Assembly: GCF_024298845.1 (NCBI RefSeq)
Contig: NZ_CP101156.1
Location: 1,240,001-1,304,000 of the forward strand
Direction of reading: 5' to 3'
DNA: 64,000 nucleotides
Origin: Natronosalvus amylolyticus
GTDB taxonomy: Archaea > Halobacteriota > Halobacteria > Halobacteriales > Natrialbaceae
Both the position numbers and the translations under genes were made by a program. Below are positions 18,078 through 26,192 of this stretch, in pieces. Positions within the stretch are counted from its first letter, which is position 1. Every line of letters begins with the position of its first letter. A model generated the notes under the pieces. The model searched no databases and was not told the DNA's origin. It saw only the letters and a program-made list of their open reading frames with translations.

Positions 18078-18395
18078 CTATCCACGCTTGTACGTGACAC
18101 CCGACCCCGTCGTCGGATACTCCCAGCTGACGTTGTCGTACGGGCAGGCAAACCGGCAACTCGAGCACTCGAGACAGTTCTCGTAGGCGATGGTCGGCAG
18201 ATCGTCGGTATCCTCCCGACGCCAGACGTCGGCAGGGCAGACCGCCATACAATCACTCGTTTCACACGAGTCCGTACAGATGTCCGGGACCTTCACGTCG
18301 AGGTGGGACTCACCGGGGTCGTCGTAGGACACCGTGTACAGTCGGTCTTCCATCGAGTCGTTTTGCATCGTCGGAACCTGTGGGGTTGCACTCAT
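18078..18395 (-). CDS. fixX: FixX-like ferredoxin of the ETF-quinone oxidoreductase complex
   Basis: A 105-residue ferredoxin. Two cysteine clusters are visible: Cys40, 44, 49, 53 (CTDSCETSDCMAVCP) and Cys74, 77, 80, 84 (CLECSSCRFACP), enough for two iron-sulfur clusters. It is last in the fixABCX operon, two bases after fixC. In nitrogen fixers FixABCX splits electrons from NADH between quinone and ferredoxin/flavodoxin; in haloarchaea the role is not settled and may be beta-oxidation linked electron entry to menaquinone. Assignment is by cysteine pattern and operon position. Confidence 0.9.
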   Translation of the reverse strand: MSATPQVPTMQNDSMEDRLYTVSYDDPGESHLDVKVPDICTDSCETSDCMAVCPADVWRREDTDDLPTIAYENCLECSSCRFACPYDNVSWEYPTTGSGVTYKRG

Positions 18396-18397
18396 TG

Positions 18398-19792
18398 TTA
18401 TCTCACCAGTTTACGGTATCGCAGGGCCAGTTTCGTTGCGCCTTTCCAGCCACCCAGCGTCTCGAATATCCGCTGTTTGGCGGCTTTCGCGTGGGTCGCT
18501 TTCGGGGAGCGGTCCATCCGGAAGTACTCGGTGCTCGCGTCCGCAATCGCCCGCGGTAGCTGTTCGAACAGCAGATCACGGTCCTCTTCGACGCGCTCGG
18601 TGAGCCACGCGTAGCGCTCGAGATTTTGCACCACGTACGAGTTCTCGAGGCGCTCGGGGTACGACTGGAGCGCGGACGCCCCCGTCTTCCCGTTTTCTGC
18701 GGCCTCGGCGATTGCGTCGCCGGCGTAGTAGCCGCTTTCGACGGCCATGTTCGTCCCCTCGAGGTGGACGCCATTGTTGAGGACGAGGCCCGCAGCGTCG
18801 CCGACGATGACCGCCCCGTCGTGGACGAGATCGGGCATCGTCTCGGCGCCGCCCTCGGGAATCGTCTTCGCGCTGTACTCGACGGTTCGGGCGTCTTTCA
18901 GCAACGGTGCGACGGCCGGGTGGCTCTTGAACAGGTTCAGCGTCTCCTCGGGCGACTGGCGTTTGGTCGCCGCGTCGTCGAGGCTGTAAGCGACACCGAC
19001 ACTGACCGTGTCGTCGTTCGTGTAGATGAACCCGCCACCGTAGGCCTCGCCGACGGCCCCTTCACCGAAGTAATGATAGGAGACACCGGCGTCACCAACC
19101 AGCCGGAACCGATCTTCGATAGCTTCGTCGTTCTCGGGGAACTCGAGCACTTCTTTCGCGGCGACAGCGATGTTTGTACGGTCTTCTCTCGCCTTGAGGT
19201 CTGCTCCCTCACTCACGAGCGAGTTGCCGCCCTCGGCGAGGACGACGTACGGCGCGCGAATCTCACCATCGGGCCGGTCCGTTTGGACACCGACGATGCC
19301 GCCGCCTTCACGGACCAGGTTCGTAACCGTGGTTTCGGTGACGAGGGTCGCACCCGCCTCGACGGCCTGCTCGGCGAACCATTCGTCGAAGTCCCCACGG
19401 AATACCGTGTAGGAGTCGTTGTGGGGTTCGCGGTGCCAGTCACCGGGTTTGAGCGAGACAGCAGTCTCGTCGTCGTGGCTCAGCATACTGAAGCGCTTCT
19501 CGCCGATGTAGCGCTCGAATGGTGCTGAATCCAGATCGGTTAGCTCCCGGATCGTCGGCGTGTAGAGCACGCCGCCGAAGACGTTCTTCGCCCCCGGGTA
19601 CTTGCCACGCTCGATAAGCAATGGCTCGAGGCCGCGCTGTGCCATCGTCAGCGCCGCGGCGCTCCCGGCGAGGCCCGCCCCGACGATGATGGCATCGAAG
19701 TCGTTGTCGTAGTTCGGTGCCTCGAGGGCGGCGTCGCCAGCCCGCTCGTCGAGGAGTGTCGCACCAGCCGCCTGTGTAGATTTATCGCTCAT
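18398..19792 (-). CDS. fixC: Electron-transfer-flavoprotein:quinone oxidoreductase FixC
   Basis: A 464-residue flavoprotein. The FAD Rossmann motif is in DAIIVGAGLAGSAAALTMAQ near residue 33-52, and a second FAD contact is IVGDAAGLVLNNGVHLEGTN near 327-346. It takes electrons from ETF (FixAB) and passes them to membrane quinone together with FixX. It starts at ATG 19792 inside the end of fixB (ATGA overlap), so translation is coupled. The N-terminus has about 25 extra residues before the FAD motif. Length is close to bacterial FixC/ETF-QO. Confidence 0.92.
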   Translation of the reverse strand: MSDKSTQAAGATLLDERAGDAALEAPNYDNDFDAIIVGAGLAGSAAALTMAQRGLEPLLIERGKYPGAKNVFGGVLYTPTIRELTDLDSAPFERYIGEKRFSMLSHDDETAVSLKPGDWHREPHNDSYTVFRGDFDEWFAEQAVEAGATLVTETTVTNLVREGGGIVGVQTDRPDGEIRAPYVVLAEGGNSLVSEGADLKAREDRTNIAVAAKEVLEFPENDEAIEDRFRLVGDAGVSYHYFGEGAVGEAYGGGFIYTNDDTVSVGVAYSLDDAATKRQSPEETLNLFKSHPAVAPLLKDARTVEYSAKTIPEGGAETMPDLVHDGAVIVGDAAGLVLNNGVHLEGTNMAVESGYYAGDAIAEAAENGKTGASALQSYPERLENSYVVQNLERYAWLTERVEEDRDLLFEQLPRAIADASTEYFRMDRSPKATHAKAAKQRIFETLGGWKGATKLALRYRKLVR

Positions 19793-20829
19793 GCTTTCAC
19801 CTCCATACCGTCGCGCTCACGAAGCGTCTCCGTCAGCTCCGGGCAGACGGTGGCGAAGTCGCCAACGATGCCGTAGTCGGCGTGTTCGAAGATTGGCGCG
19901 TTCGGATCGTTGTTGATCGCGATCACCGTTCCGGATTTGTTCATCCCTTCGATGTGCTGGATAGCACCGCTGATACCGATAGCGACGTACAGTTCGGGTC
20001 GGACGGTTTTCCCCGTCTGCCCGACCTGCCTCGAGCCATCGATCCAGCCTTCGTCGACCGCGGCACGACTCGCTGCCAGGTCGGCACCGAGTGCCTCCGC
20101 CAGTTCGACAGCCGGGTCGAGGTCACCCTCGACGCCAGCCCCGACGGCAACGATTCGTTCCGCTTCGGTGATATCCGCGGTGTCACCGACCTCGCGCTCG
20201 AGCACTTCGCTGAGCGTGTCGGATTCGTCGACCACGACGTCGACAGACGTGATTACATCGTCATCGATTTCGACGTCCGCGTCCCGTTCGCCGGCTTCGA
20301 AGACGCCGGGTCGGATGGTCGCCATCTGTGGCCGGTGGTCCTCACAGAGAATCGTCGCGAGGATGTCTCCGCCGAAGGCGGGCCGACGGGCCTGCAAGAG
20401 GCCGTCGTCGTCGACATCGATTTCGGTTACGTCGGCCGTCAACCCGGCGTGAGCCGGAACGGCGACTCGTCCGGCGAAGTCACGGCCGGTGTGGGTGCCA
20501 CCGATGAGGACGATGGTCGGTTTCCGGTCTTCGACCATCGCCCGGAACTGCGCTCCGTAGGGGTCAGCCCGGTAGGGCTCGAACACCGGATCGTCGGCGA
20601 CGAGAACGCGGTCAGCACCGAGCTCGAGTGCCTCCTCAGCCACGTCATCGACATCCTCGCCGATGACCAGCGCCACGAGGTCCTGTCCCAGTTTGTCCGT
20701 GAGCTTCTTGCCTTCCTCGAGCAGTTCCCACGAGACCGGCATGACCTCGCCGGCGTGTTCCTCGATGAACACCCAGACGTCTTCGTAGTCGTCGATATCG
20801 ATACCACTCCCTGCTGGTGTCTCGCTCAT
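19789..20829 (-). CDS. fixB: Electron transfer flavoprotein alpha subunit FixB
   Basis: A 346-residue ETF alpha subunit. The C-terminal FAD-binding domain shows GQTGKTVRPELYVAIGISGA and IQHIEGM near residues 270-295, the ETF-alpha signature. The N-terminal domain pairs with FixA. Overlaps with fixA upstream (20826-20829) and fixC downstream (19789-19792) are both four-base ATGA type, so the whole operon is tightly coupled. ETF carries electrons from acyl-CoA dehydrogenases or other flavin enzymes. Confidence 0.93.
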   Translation of the reverse strand: MSETPAGSGIDIDDYEDVWVFIEEHAGEVMPVSWELLEEGKKLTDKLGQDLVALVIGEDVDDVAEEALELGADRVLVADDPVFEPYRADPYGAQFRAMVEDRKPTIVLIGGTHTGRDFAGRVAVPAHAGLTADVTEIDVDDDGLLQARRPAFGGDILATILCEDHRPQMATIRPGVFEAGERDADVEIDDDVITSVDVVVDESDTLSEVLEREVGDTADITEAERIVAVGAGVEGDLDPAVELAEALGADLAASRAAVDEGWIDGSRQVGQTGKTVRPELYVAIGISGAIQHIEGMNKSGTVIAINNDPNAPIFEHADYGIVGDFATVCPELTETLRERDGMEVKA

Positions 20830-21602
20830 AACATCACCTCCTGGATCTGGTCGGCCAGATCGTCAGCCGAATCGATGACCTCGCTCTTCCGTTCGACTGG
20901 CTGGACGGTTTCCATGCCACCAACGGAGGTTGGGGAAACATCGAGGCCGACCTCGTCTTTGATTCCCAGATCCTCGGCAGTCAACTGCACCGGCTCGAAA
21001 TCGTTTTCGGCGTACAGTTTCCGGTGCAACGGCGCGGGCCGTGGCTCGAACTCGCCGTAGGCGACAGCGACGACGACAGGCAGATCGGCGGCAACGCGCT
21101 CGTACCCACCCTCGACGTCGCGCCTGGCGACGAGTTGGTTCGTTTCCGGTCGGGCTTCGACGTCTTCGACGTACGTCAGTTGTGCCCAGCCATTGTGGGC
21201 GGCGATGCCCGGCGGCACCTGGCCAGTCGAGGAGTCGGTTGTCTCCTCGCCAGCCATGACGATGTCGGCACCGAGGTAATCGGCCGCCCTCGCCAACGTC
21301 AGGCTGGTCGGCCACGTGTCACTCCCGGCGAAGGCACGGTCAGTGATGAGCACGGCATCGTCACAGCCCATCGCGACGGCTTCCTCGAGCACCGGCGTCG
21401 CCATCGGCGGCCCCATCGTCATCGCGACGACGCGAGCGTCGACCGCGTCTTTGATCGAGAGGGCCGCCTCGAGGGCGTCTCTGTCCGGCGGGTTCATCAC
21501 GGCGGGTGCATTTGCCCGGTCCAGGCGACCGGTATCCGGGTCGATACCGACCTCATCTGCGTCGGGCACTTGCTTGACGCCGACGACGATTGTCCATTTC
21601 AT
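20826..21602 (-). CDS. fixA: Electron transfer flavoprotein beta subunit FixA
   Basis: A 258-residue ETF beta subunit, first gene of fixABCX. It starts MKWTIVVGVKQVPDADEVGID, and the AMP/FAD-binding HUP-domain segments VVAMTMGPPMA and the C-terminal half with VELQLxxPR-like text agree with the family. Whether a second FAD, needed for electron bifurcation, is bound here cannot be judged by eye. The promoter region has a TATA-like element and a perfect palindrome overlapping the expected transcription start. Confidence 0.92.
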   Translation of the reverse strand: MKWTIVVGVKQVPDADEVGIDPDTGRLDRANAPAVMNPPDRDALEAALSIKDAVDARVVAMTMGPPMATPVLEEAVAMGCDDAVLITDRAFAGSDTWPTSLTLARAADYLGADIVMAGEETTDSSTGQVPPGIAAHNGWAQLTYVEDVEARPETNQLVARRDVEGGYERVAADLPVVVAVAYGEFEPRPAPLHRKLYAENDFEPVQLTAEDLGIKDEVGLDVSPTSVGGMETVQPVERKSEVIDSADDLADQIQEVML

Positions 21603-21609
21603 ATGCTCA

Positions 21610-21625
21610 CCTACGTTGACGTAGG
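21610..21625. promoter_or_regulatory. 16-bp palindrome in the fixABCX leader, candidate operator
   Basis: Sequence cctacgttgacgtagg: two perfect 7-bp arms with a 2-nt spacer. It lies 8 nt before the fixA start codon and about 25 nt after the TATA-like element, so it covers the expected transcription start. Such a position suits a repressor site. No regulator gene is adjacent. Confidence 0.5.
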
Positions 21626-21639
21626 GACCGTACAGCCAT

Positions 21640-21647
21640 CATAAATG
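21640..21647 (-). promoter_or_regulatory. TATA-like element of the fixABCX operon
   Basis: On the minus strand it reads catttatg, about 41 nt before the fixA ATG. The expected start of transcription near 21616 would give a leader of about 14 nt that is almost entirely the palindrome at 21610-21625. Confidence 0.45.
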
Positions 21648-21945
21648 ACCTTGATTCCCAGACGATGGGAAGACATGCCGCCGGTGATTGTGAAAAGTTC
21701 GAAATTCGCCACACGGAGTTGACCACTATTGGAAAACGGGCACAAACCGTCCCGCCTCGCGGTTCCCAACGGTGAGATGGGGAAAATTCGAAGTGATACC
21801 GTCTGGACGAGTGACCGGTGTCTGGACGCCTCGAGTGGACTACGTTCCGATGAGAGTCACACGTATCCGAGGCGGAACTCCACGACTGAAGTCGGGGATC
21901 GATGACTCGAGCCGACGGTGAGTCAGGAAAAATCGAAACGATTGG

Positions 21946-22815
21946 TCAGTAGAACTCGCGGACGAGGTCCATAGCGTTCTCGGGTGCGCCGTCGGGAATC
22001 TCGGCCATGTTCTCGGTGACGCCGTGTTGTTCGTGGTACGGCACCGAGTTCTCGTTCTGGTACATCACGCCCTGGTACTCCTTGTCGCTGTCGAGGATGA
22101 CGTCTTTGGCGGCCTCGAGGTCGTGACGGTCGTGACTGTCCTCTTTGAGGTCGACCAGCGAGTCACGGAAGTAGTCGTAGGTGTCCACGTCGTTGAACGT
22201 GACACACGGGCTGAAGACGTTGACGAAGCCGAAGCCGTCGTGTTCGATGGCCTCTTCGATGATTTCGGCGTGACGGAGCGCGTCCGACGCGAACGACTGA
22301 GCGATGAAGGTCGCCCCGGAAGCGAGTGCGAGTGCAAGCGGGTTGACCGGTGGCTGCTGTGGCCCTTCGGGCGTCGTCGAGGTCTCGAAATCCGAGCGCG
22401 AGGTCGGCGAAGCCTGGCCTTTGGTGAGGCCATAAATGCGGTTGTCCATGACCACGTAGGTCATATCGACGTTGCGGCGAACGGCGTGGACGAAGTGACC
22501 GGCACCGATGGAATAGCCGTCACCGTCACCGCCGGCGGCCATCACTTCGATATCCGGACGGGCCATTTTGACGCCGGTCGCCACGGGCAGTGCACGACCG
22601 TGGACGCCGTGGAGCGCATAGGCGTGCATGTAGGTCCCGATCTTCCCGGAGCAGCCGATGCCAGCCACGAGGAACGTGTTGTCCGGATCGTTCCCCGTGT
22701 TGGCGAGCGCTTTCATCATGCCGTTCATCGTCCCGAAGTCACCACAGCCGGGACACCAGGTCGGTTGTTTGTCCGATTTGAAATCGGTGAATCGGACGTC
22801 TGATTGGGAACTCAT
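21946..22815 (-). CDS. korB: 2-oxoacid:ferredoxin oxidoreductase beta subunit, probably 2-oxoglutarate
   Basis: A 289-residue TPP-binding subunit. CPGCGDFG near residues 21-28 is the usual N-terminal motif, and AAGGDGDGYSIGAGHF near 92-107 holds the GDG of the thiamine diphosphate/Mg site. With KorA it decarboxylates a 2-oxoacid to acyl-CoA and reduces ferredoxin, replacing the NAD-linked dehydrogenase complex. The sizes (289 and 584) fit haloarchaeal KorAB rather than the longer PorAB. The ATG overlaps the korA stop (22812-22815). Confidence 0.92.
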   Translation of the reverse strand: MSSQSDVRFTDFKSDKQPTWCPGCGDFGTMNGMMKALANTGNDPDNTFLVAGIGCSGKIGTYMHAYALHGVHGRALPVATGVKMARPDIEVMAAGGDGDGYSIGAGHFVHAVRRNVDMTYVVMDNRIYGLTKGQASPTSRSDFETSTTPEGPQQPPVNPLALALASGATFIAQSFASDALRHAEIIEEAIEHDGFGFVNVFSPCVTFNDVDTYDYFRDSLVDLKEDSHDRHDLEAAKDVILDSDKEYQGVMYQNENSVPYHEQHGVTENMAEIPDGAPENAMDLVREFY

Positions 22816-24566
22816 TGTGCTGGAGCCTCCGCAGAGATTTTCGCCGCAATTGCATCGGCGAGTTCGTCCGCCTTGAAGCGGACACCCGTGTACTTGTTGA
22901 TGCGGTCGACGCGGGTGAGCGTATCGTGTTCGATCACGTCTGCGAACTGGCCGGTCGCGTTACACTCGACGACAATTACGTTCTCGGCATCCGTAACGTC
23001 GTCGGTCAGGTCCGGGCGCGGGAAGATGTATGGCACCGAAACGACGCGGACGTCGACCCCGTCGTCCTCGAGGTACTCGAGCGCTTCGACGAGCGCACCC
23101 TCGTTGGACCCCCAGGAGATGACGAGGTTGTCGGCGTTCTCGTTGCCGAACTCGCGGTAGTCCCAGTCTTCTTCCGCTCTGGCCGTCTCGACCTTGCGGT
23201 TGCGTTTGTCGACCTGCTCGACGCGAACGTCGGTGTCCTCCGTTCGTCGACCGAGCTCGTCGTGTTCGAGACCCGTGCTCATGTGCGCACCGTCGGTCAT
23301 ACCGGGAATCGCGCGCGGGCTGACACCGTCGTCGGTGGCGGCGTGAGCGCGGAATCTCCCCTGCTCGTCCAGCCAGGTTTCGACGTCCTCGTCCTCGAGG
23401 AGTTTGCCACGGTCGACTTCGACGGCGTCCATGTCGAACGTCTCCGGGGCGAACGTCTGTTCGGTGACCGCGAGTGCGAGGTCTGCGACCACGTAGACCG
23501 GCGTCTGGTACTTCTCGGCGTAGTTGAACGCCTCGACGGTCTTCCAGAAACACTCGGCAATGGTGGTCGGCGCGACCACGAAACGCGGAATCTCGCCGTG
23601 ACCACCGTACAGCGTCATGTTCAGGTCGCCCTGTTCTTGTTTGGTGGGCATCCCGGTCGACGGGCCCGAACGCATCACGTCGACGATGACGAGCGGGGTT
23701 TCGCTCGTGGCGACGAGTCCGAACGTTTCGGCCATCAGGTCGATACCAGGACCGGACGTCGCCGTCATGGACCGAGCGCCGGCGCGCGCCGCACCGAGCG
23801 CCATGTTGATCGCCGATAGCTCGTCTTCGGCCTGAACGACGTGGCCGCCGTAGTGTTCGATTCGACCGGTCAGATACTCCATCACGTTCGTCGCTGGCGT
23901 GATGGGATAGCCGGCGTAGAACCGACAGCCGGCGGCGAGTGCGCCCATCCCGATGGCTTCGTCACCGTTGAGCAGGACGTAGTCGTTGTCGGTCGTCTCG
24001 AGGTCGTAGCCCAGTTCCAGGTCGTAATTTTCACGAACGTAATCGCGACCCTTGCGGGCGGCTTCGCGGTTGTTTTCGACGATTTTCGATCCCTTCCCGC
24101 CGAAGCGTTTCTCGAGGGATTCGTCGAGGTACTCGACGTCGAAGCCGGTGAGTTCACACGCAGCACCGAGCGCGACGACGTTGAGCATGATTGCACCGCC
24201 TGCCTCCTCTGCAAGCGTTTTTAGCGGTACGTCGACGGCAGTGATTTCGTCAGGAATCTCGGCCTCCCACGAGCGCTCGCCGTCGTAGATGACGGCGCTT
24301 CCCTCGTGGAGTTCGTCGAGGTTCTCGTCGATGGTTCGCTGGGTGAGCGCGACGAGAATGTCGAGCCGATCGACGACACTCTGTACGCGATCTGTCGAGG
24401 TCCGAATCTTGTAGGCGGTGTACCCGCCCCGGATCCGCGACGCGAAATCCTTCGACGTAAAGACGTGTCGTCCGGCTCTGGAGAGTGCCTGGGCGAAAAT
24501 TTTCCCTGTGGAGTCGATCCCGTCACCGGCCTCGCCTCCGATTGCCCAGTTTAAGTCCTCGGTCAT
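22812..24566 (-). CDS. korA: 2-oxoacid:ferredoxin oxidoreductase alpha subunit (fused gamma-alpha), probably 2-oxoglutarate
   Basis: A 584-residue subunit. The N-terminal gamma domain (about 1-180) shows GGEAGDGIDSTGKIFAQAL, and the alpha domain starts near 200 with GDEAIGMGALAAGCRFYAGY followed by PITPAT. The fused gamma-alpha order is the archaeal two-subunit form. It feeds reduced ferredoxin into the cell while running the TCA-cycle step before succinyl-CoA synthetase (sucCD, also in this window). It is the first gene of korAB, with a TATA-like stretch about 30 nt before the start. Confidence 0.92.
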   Translation of the reverse strand: MTEDLNWAIGGEAGDGIDSTGKIFAQALSRAGRHVFTSKDFASRIRGGYTAYKIRTSTDRVQSVVDRLDILVALTQRTIDENLDELHEGSAVIYDGERSWEAEIPDEITAVDVPLKTLAEEAGGAIMLNVVALGAACELTGFDVEYLDESLEKRFGGKGSKIVENNREAARKGRDYVRENYDLELGYDLETTDNDYVLLNGDEAIGMGALAAGCRFYAGYPITPATNVMEYLTGRIEHYGGHVVQAEDELSAINMALGAARAGARSMTATSGPGIDLMAETFGLVATSETPLVIVDVMRSGPSTGMPTKQEQGDLNMTLYGGHGEIPRFVVAPTTIAECFWKTVEAFNYAEKYQTPVYVVADLALAVTEQTFAPETFDMDAVEVDRGKLLEDEDVETWLDEQGRFRAHAATDDGVSPRAIPGMTDGAHMSTGLEHDELGRRTEDTDVRVEQVDKRNRKVETARAEEDWDYREFGNENADNLVISWGSNEGALVEALEYLEDDGVDVRVVSVPYIFPRPDLTDDVTDAENVIVVECNATGQFADVIEHDTLTRVDRINKYTGVRFKADELADAIAAKISAEAPAQ

Positions 24567-24901
24567 GTCGTGACGGACGTTGCCCGTAAGGCATCAAAAG
24601 ACTTCTGAAACCCCACCCAACCCGTAGCCGGAGCTAATTGTTAACCTCGTTTGTAGTAACTGTTTATCAGCATTCGAAGACAAACCACCGACCCCCTGCG
24701 CTCGGGGTGATTCACGCTGCCAAAGCCATCGGTATAGTAGCCAGTGAAAGTCATTGCACACCCTACCGCAAGACTACGTCGGGATAGGTGTGTAAATCGT
24801 TTCAATGGCTACTATGGGATTCGAGTACACGAACTCGGAAAACCTCGCTCGAGCGGCCGGGAAGCAAACACCTTTGAAGCGACCGCCGGAAGACTTCGTG
24901 C
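24567..24901. other. Spacer with repeat copy A2 and divergent promoters
   Basis: No gene seen. The left part holds the korAB promoter, the middle an AT-rich patch (taattgttaacc, tgtttatcag), and 24733-24816 an 84-bp repeat. Translation of the repeat gives a short open frame, but the same is true of all copies and it is better explained as a by-product of the conserved DNA. Confidence 0.5.
24733..24816. repeat. 84-bp palindromic MITE-like repeat, copy A2
   Basis: Same length and order as copies A1 and A3: starts TATAGTAGCC and ends GGCTACTATG, the last base differing from the perfect TATA end. The internal text AGTCATTGCACACCCTA and its partner ATAGGTGTGTAAATCG pair with each other. It lies between divergent korA and the flavin oxidoreductase gene. 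Confidence 0.85.
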
Positions 24902-25540
24902 ATGGACCGGACGGACGCCACCGTCGAATCAGTCACCGAAGTCGGACCGTCGACCATCGCAATCGAACTCGAGAGCCCGGCCGCGTTCGAGGCCCTGCCG
25001 GGACAGTTCGTCCTCCTTCGAGCGACACCCGACGACGAGGAGATAACACGATACTACACGCTTTCCTCACCCACCGTCGAGGAGACGTTCGAAATCACGG
25101 TCGGTATCGATCCCGAGGGTGAACTCGCGCCGTGGCTCGCCGAACTCGAGGCCGGAGATGCAGTATCCATCGAAGGCCCCTACGGGAAAGTCGCCTACGA
25201 GGGCAATCAGGACGTCGTCGCCGTCGCCGGGGGACCCGGTGTCGGTCCGGCAGTCGCTATCGCCGAGGCCGCAAAGGCCGCCGGCCACGACGCCGCGGTC
25301 ATCTATCAAGACGACGAACCGGCGCACGTCGACCGACTCGAGGCTCTGGAGGCCGCCGGATGCACGACCACGCTCATCGACGACGGGGACGACGAGAACC
25401 TCGAGGAAGCTATCGAGGCCCATCTCGAGGGAGGCCAGTTCTACGTTTTCGGCTTCGAGGACTTCGTCACGCAGGTTGCAGACGCCATCGAGGCTGCCGG
25501 CGGCGACCCCGACGACGCGTTGATCGAGAATTTCGGGTAA
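24902..25540 (+). CDS. FAD/NAD(P)-binding oxidoreductase (ferredoxin reductase-like)
   Basis: A 212-residue protein of the ferredoxin-NADP reductase fold. An FR-type FAD domain (about 1-100) has the FAD-binding RYYTLSS motif at about residues 48-54 and EGPYGKV. The nucleotide domain starts with VAGGPGVGPAVAIAEAA near 112. The usual C-terminal CGP motif of reductases is replaced by VFGFEDFV, and no iron-sulfur cysteines follow. It should move electrons between NAD(P)H and a protein or small acceptor through FAD; the partner is unknown. Being next to korAB and fixABCX, ferredoxin or flavodoxin is a reasonable but unproven guess. Start ATG 24902. Confidence 0.85.
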   Translation: MDRTDATVESVTEVGPSTIAIELESPAAFEALPGQFVLLRATPDDEEITRYYTLSSPTVEETFEITVGIDPEGELAPWLAELEAGDAVSIEGPYGKVAYEGNQDVVAVAGGPGVGPAVAIAEAAKAAGHDAAVIYQDDEPAHVDRLEALEAAGCTTTLIDDGDDENLEEAIEAHLEGGQFYVFGFEDFVTQVADAIEAAGGDPDDALIENFG

Positions 25541-25583
25541 TATCGGCTCGAGGGATATTTCTCGAAGAGAGGGAATATCCACG

Positions 25584-25590
25584 ATTTATA
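25584..25590 (+). promoter_or_regulatory. TATA box of the universal stress protein gene
   Basis: Element atttata, centred about 28 nt before ATG 25616. This supports a leaderless transcript and the choice of 25616 over the upstream in-frame codon at 25610. Confidence 0.5.
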
Positions 25591-25615
25591 TTCTTTCACG
25601 GGCCACTGGTTGCGT

Positions 25616-26095
25616 ATGACCCTCGTCGTTCCCTTCGATGGCTCGCCACTCGCGAAAGCGGCGCTCATTCGAGCCGCTGACTTCGAGCGCGTTCTCAATG
25701 ACTCTCTCGTCGTTCTCTCGGTTATCCCCCGTGAAAACACCGGCTACGCTCGAGACCGAGGCTGGCTCGAACCCGGCGAAGCCTTCGATCTCGACCGAAT
25801 TACGGAGGGACTGGCGGAAGATATCGAAACCCTCGCGCCCAGTGCAACGTTCCGGTATCGTGTTGTCGACCGATATGCGACCGCTGGCACCATCGCGATC
25901 AAACTCCGACAGATGGCACAGGAGGTCGACGCCTCCATGGTCTTCGTCGGCAGCGAGAACGCCGGCCGAATCGTCACCTCCCTCAGTTCGATCGGAACCA
26001 ACGTCGCCGCCGACAATGCCTACGACGTCGTCATCGTCCGAAATCGAAAACCGGAGAAGATCGAGCGACGGAAGGAACGGCACTCGAGGGAGTGA
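25616..26095 (+). CDS. Universal stress protein family (UspA)
   Basis: A 159-residue UspA-fold protein. It begins TLVVPFDGSPLAKAALIRA, the usual first strand and helix. The C-terminal phosphate-binding motif, normally G2xG9xG(S/T), is only partly kept here (VGSENAGRIVTSLSSIGTNVA), so ATP binding is doubtful and the protein may be the non-nucleotide type. Haloarchaea have many UspA paralogues linked to stress survival. It is a single gene with a TATA box for a leaderless message. Confidence 0.82.
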   Translation: MTLVVPFDGSPLAKAALIRAADFERVLNDSLVVLSVIPRENTGYARDRGWLEPGEAFDLDRITEGLAEDIETLAPSATFRYRVVDRYATAGTIAIKLRQMAQEVDASMVFVGSENAGRIVTSLSSIGTNVAADNAYDVVIVRNRKPEKIERRKERHSRE

Positions 26096-26192
26096 CGTCG
26101 AAATCTGACCACGAGTGCGAGACGACCAAACCTGACCAAACTCTAGTAACCGAAACCGTCCGGAAATCCTCGTTACTTCCCAACAGTCCCGC

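Larger units (their letters stand above)
21603..21945. other. Non-coding spacer between fixA and korB
   Basis: No convincing gene. Its right end (21603-21650) is the fixABCX promoter with the palindrome. Around 21881-21900 the text cacgactgaagtcgggg, with a 5-bp hairpin (cgact/agtcg), resembles the right-end hairpin of the IS200/IS605-like fragment at 16284-16299, so a worn copy of such an element may once have been here. The rest shows nothing recognisable. Confidence 0.45.
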
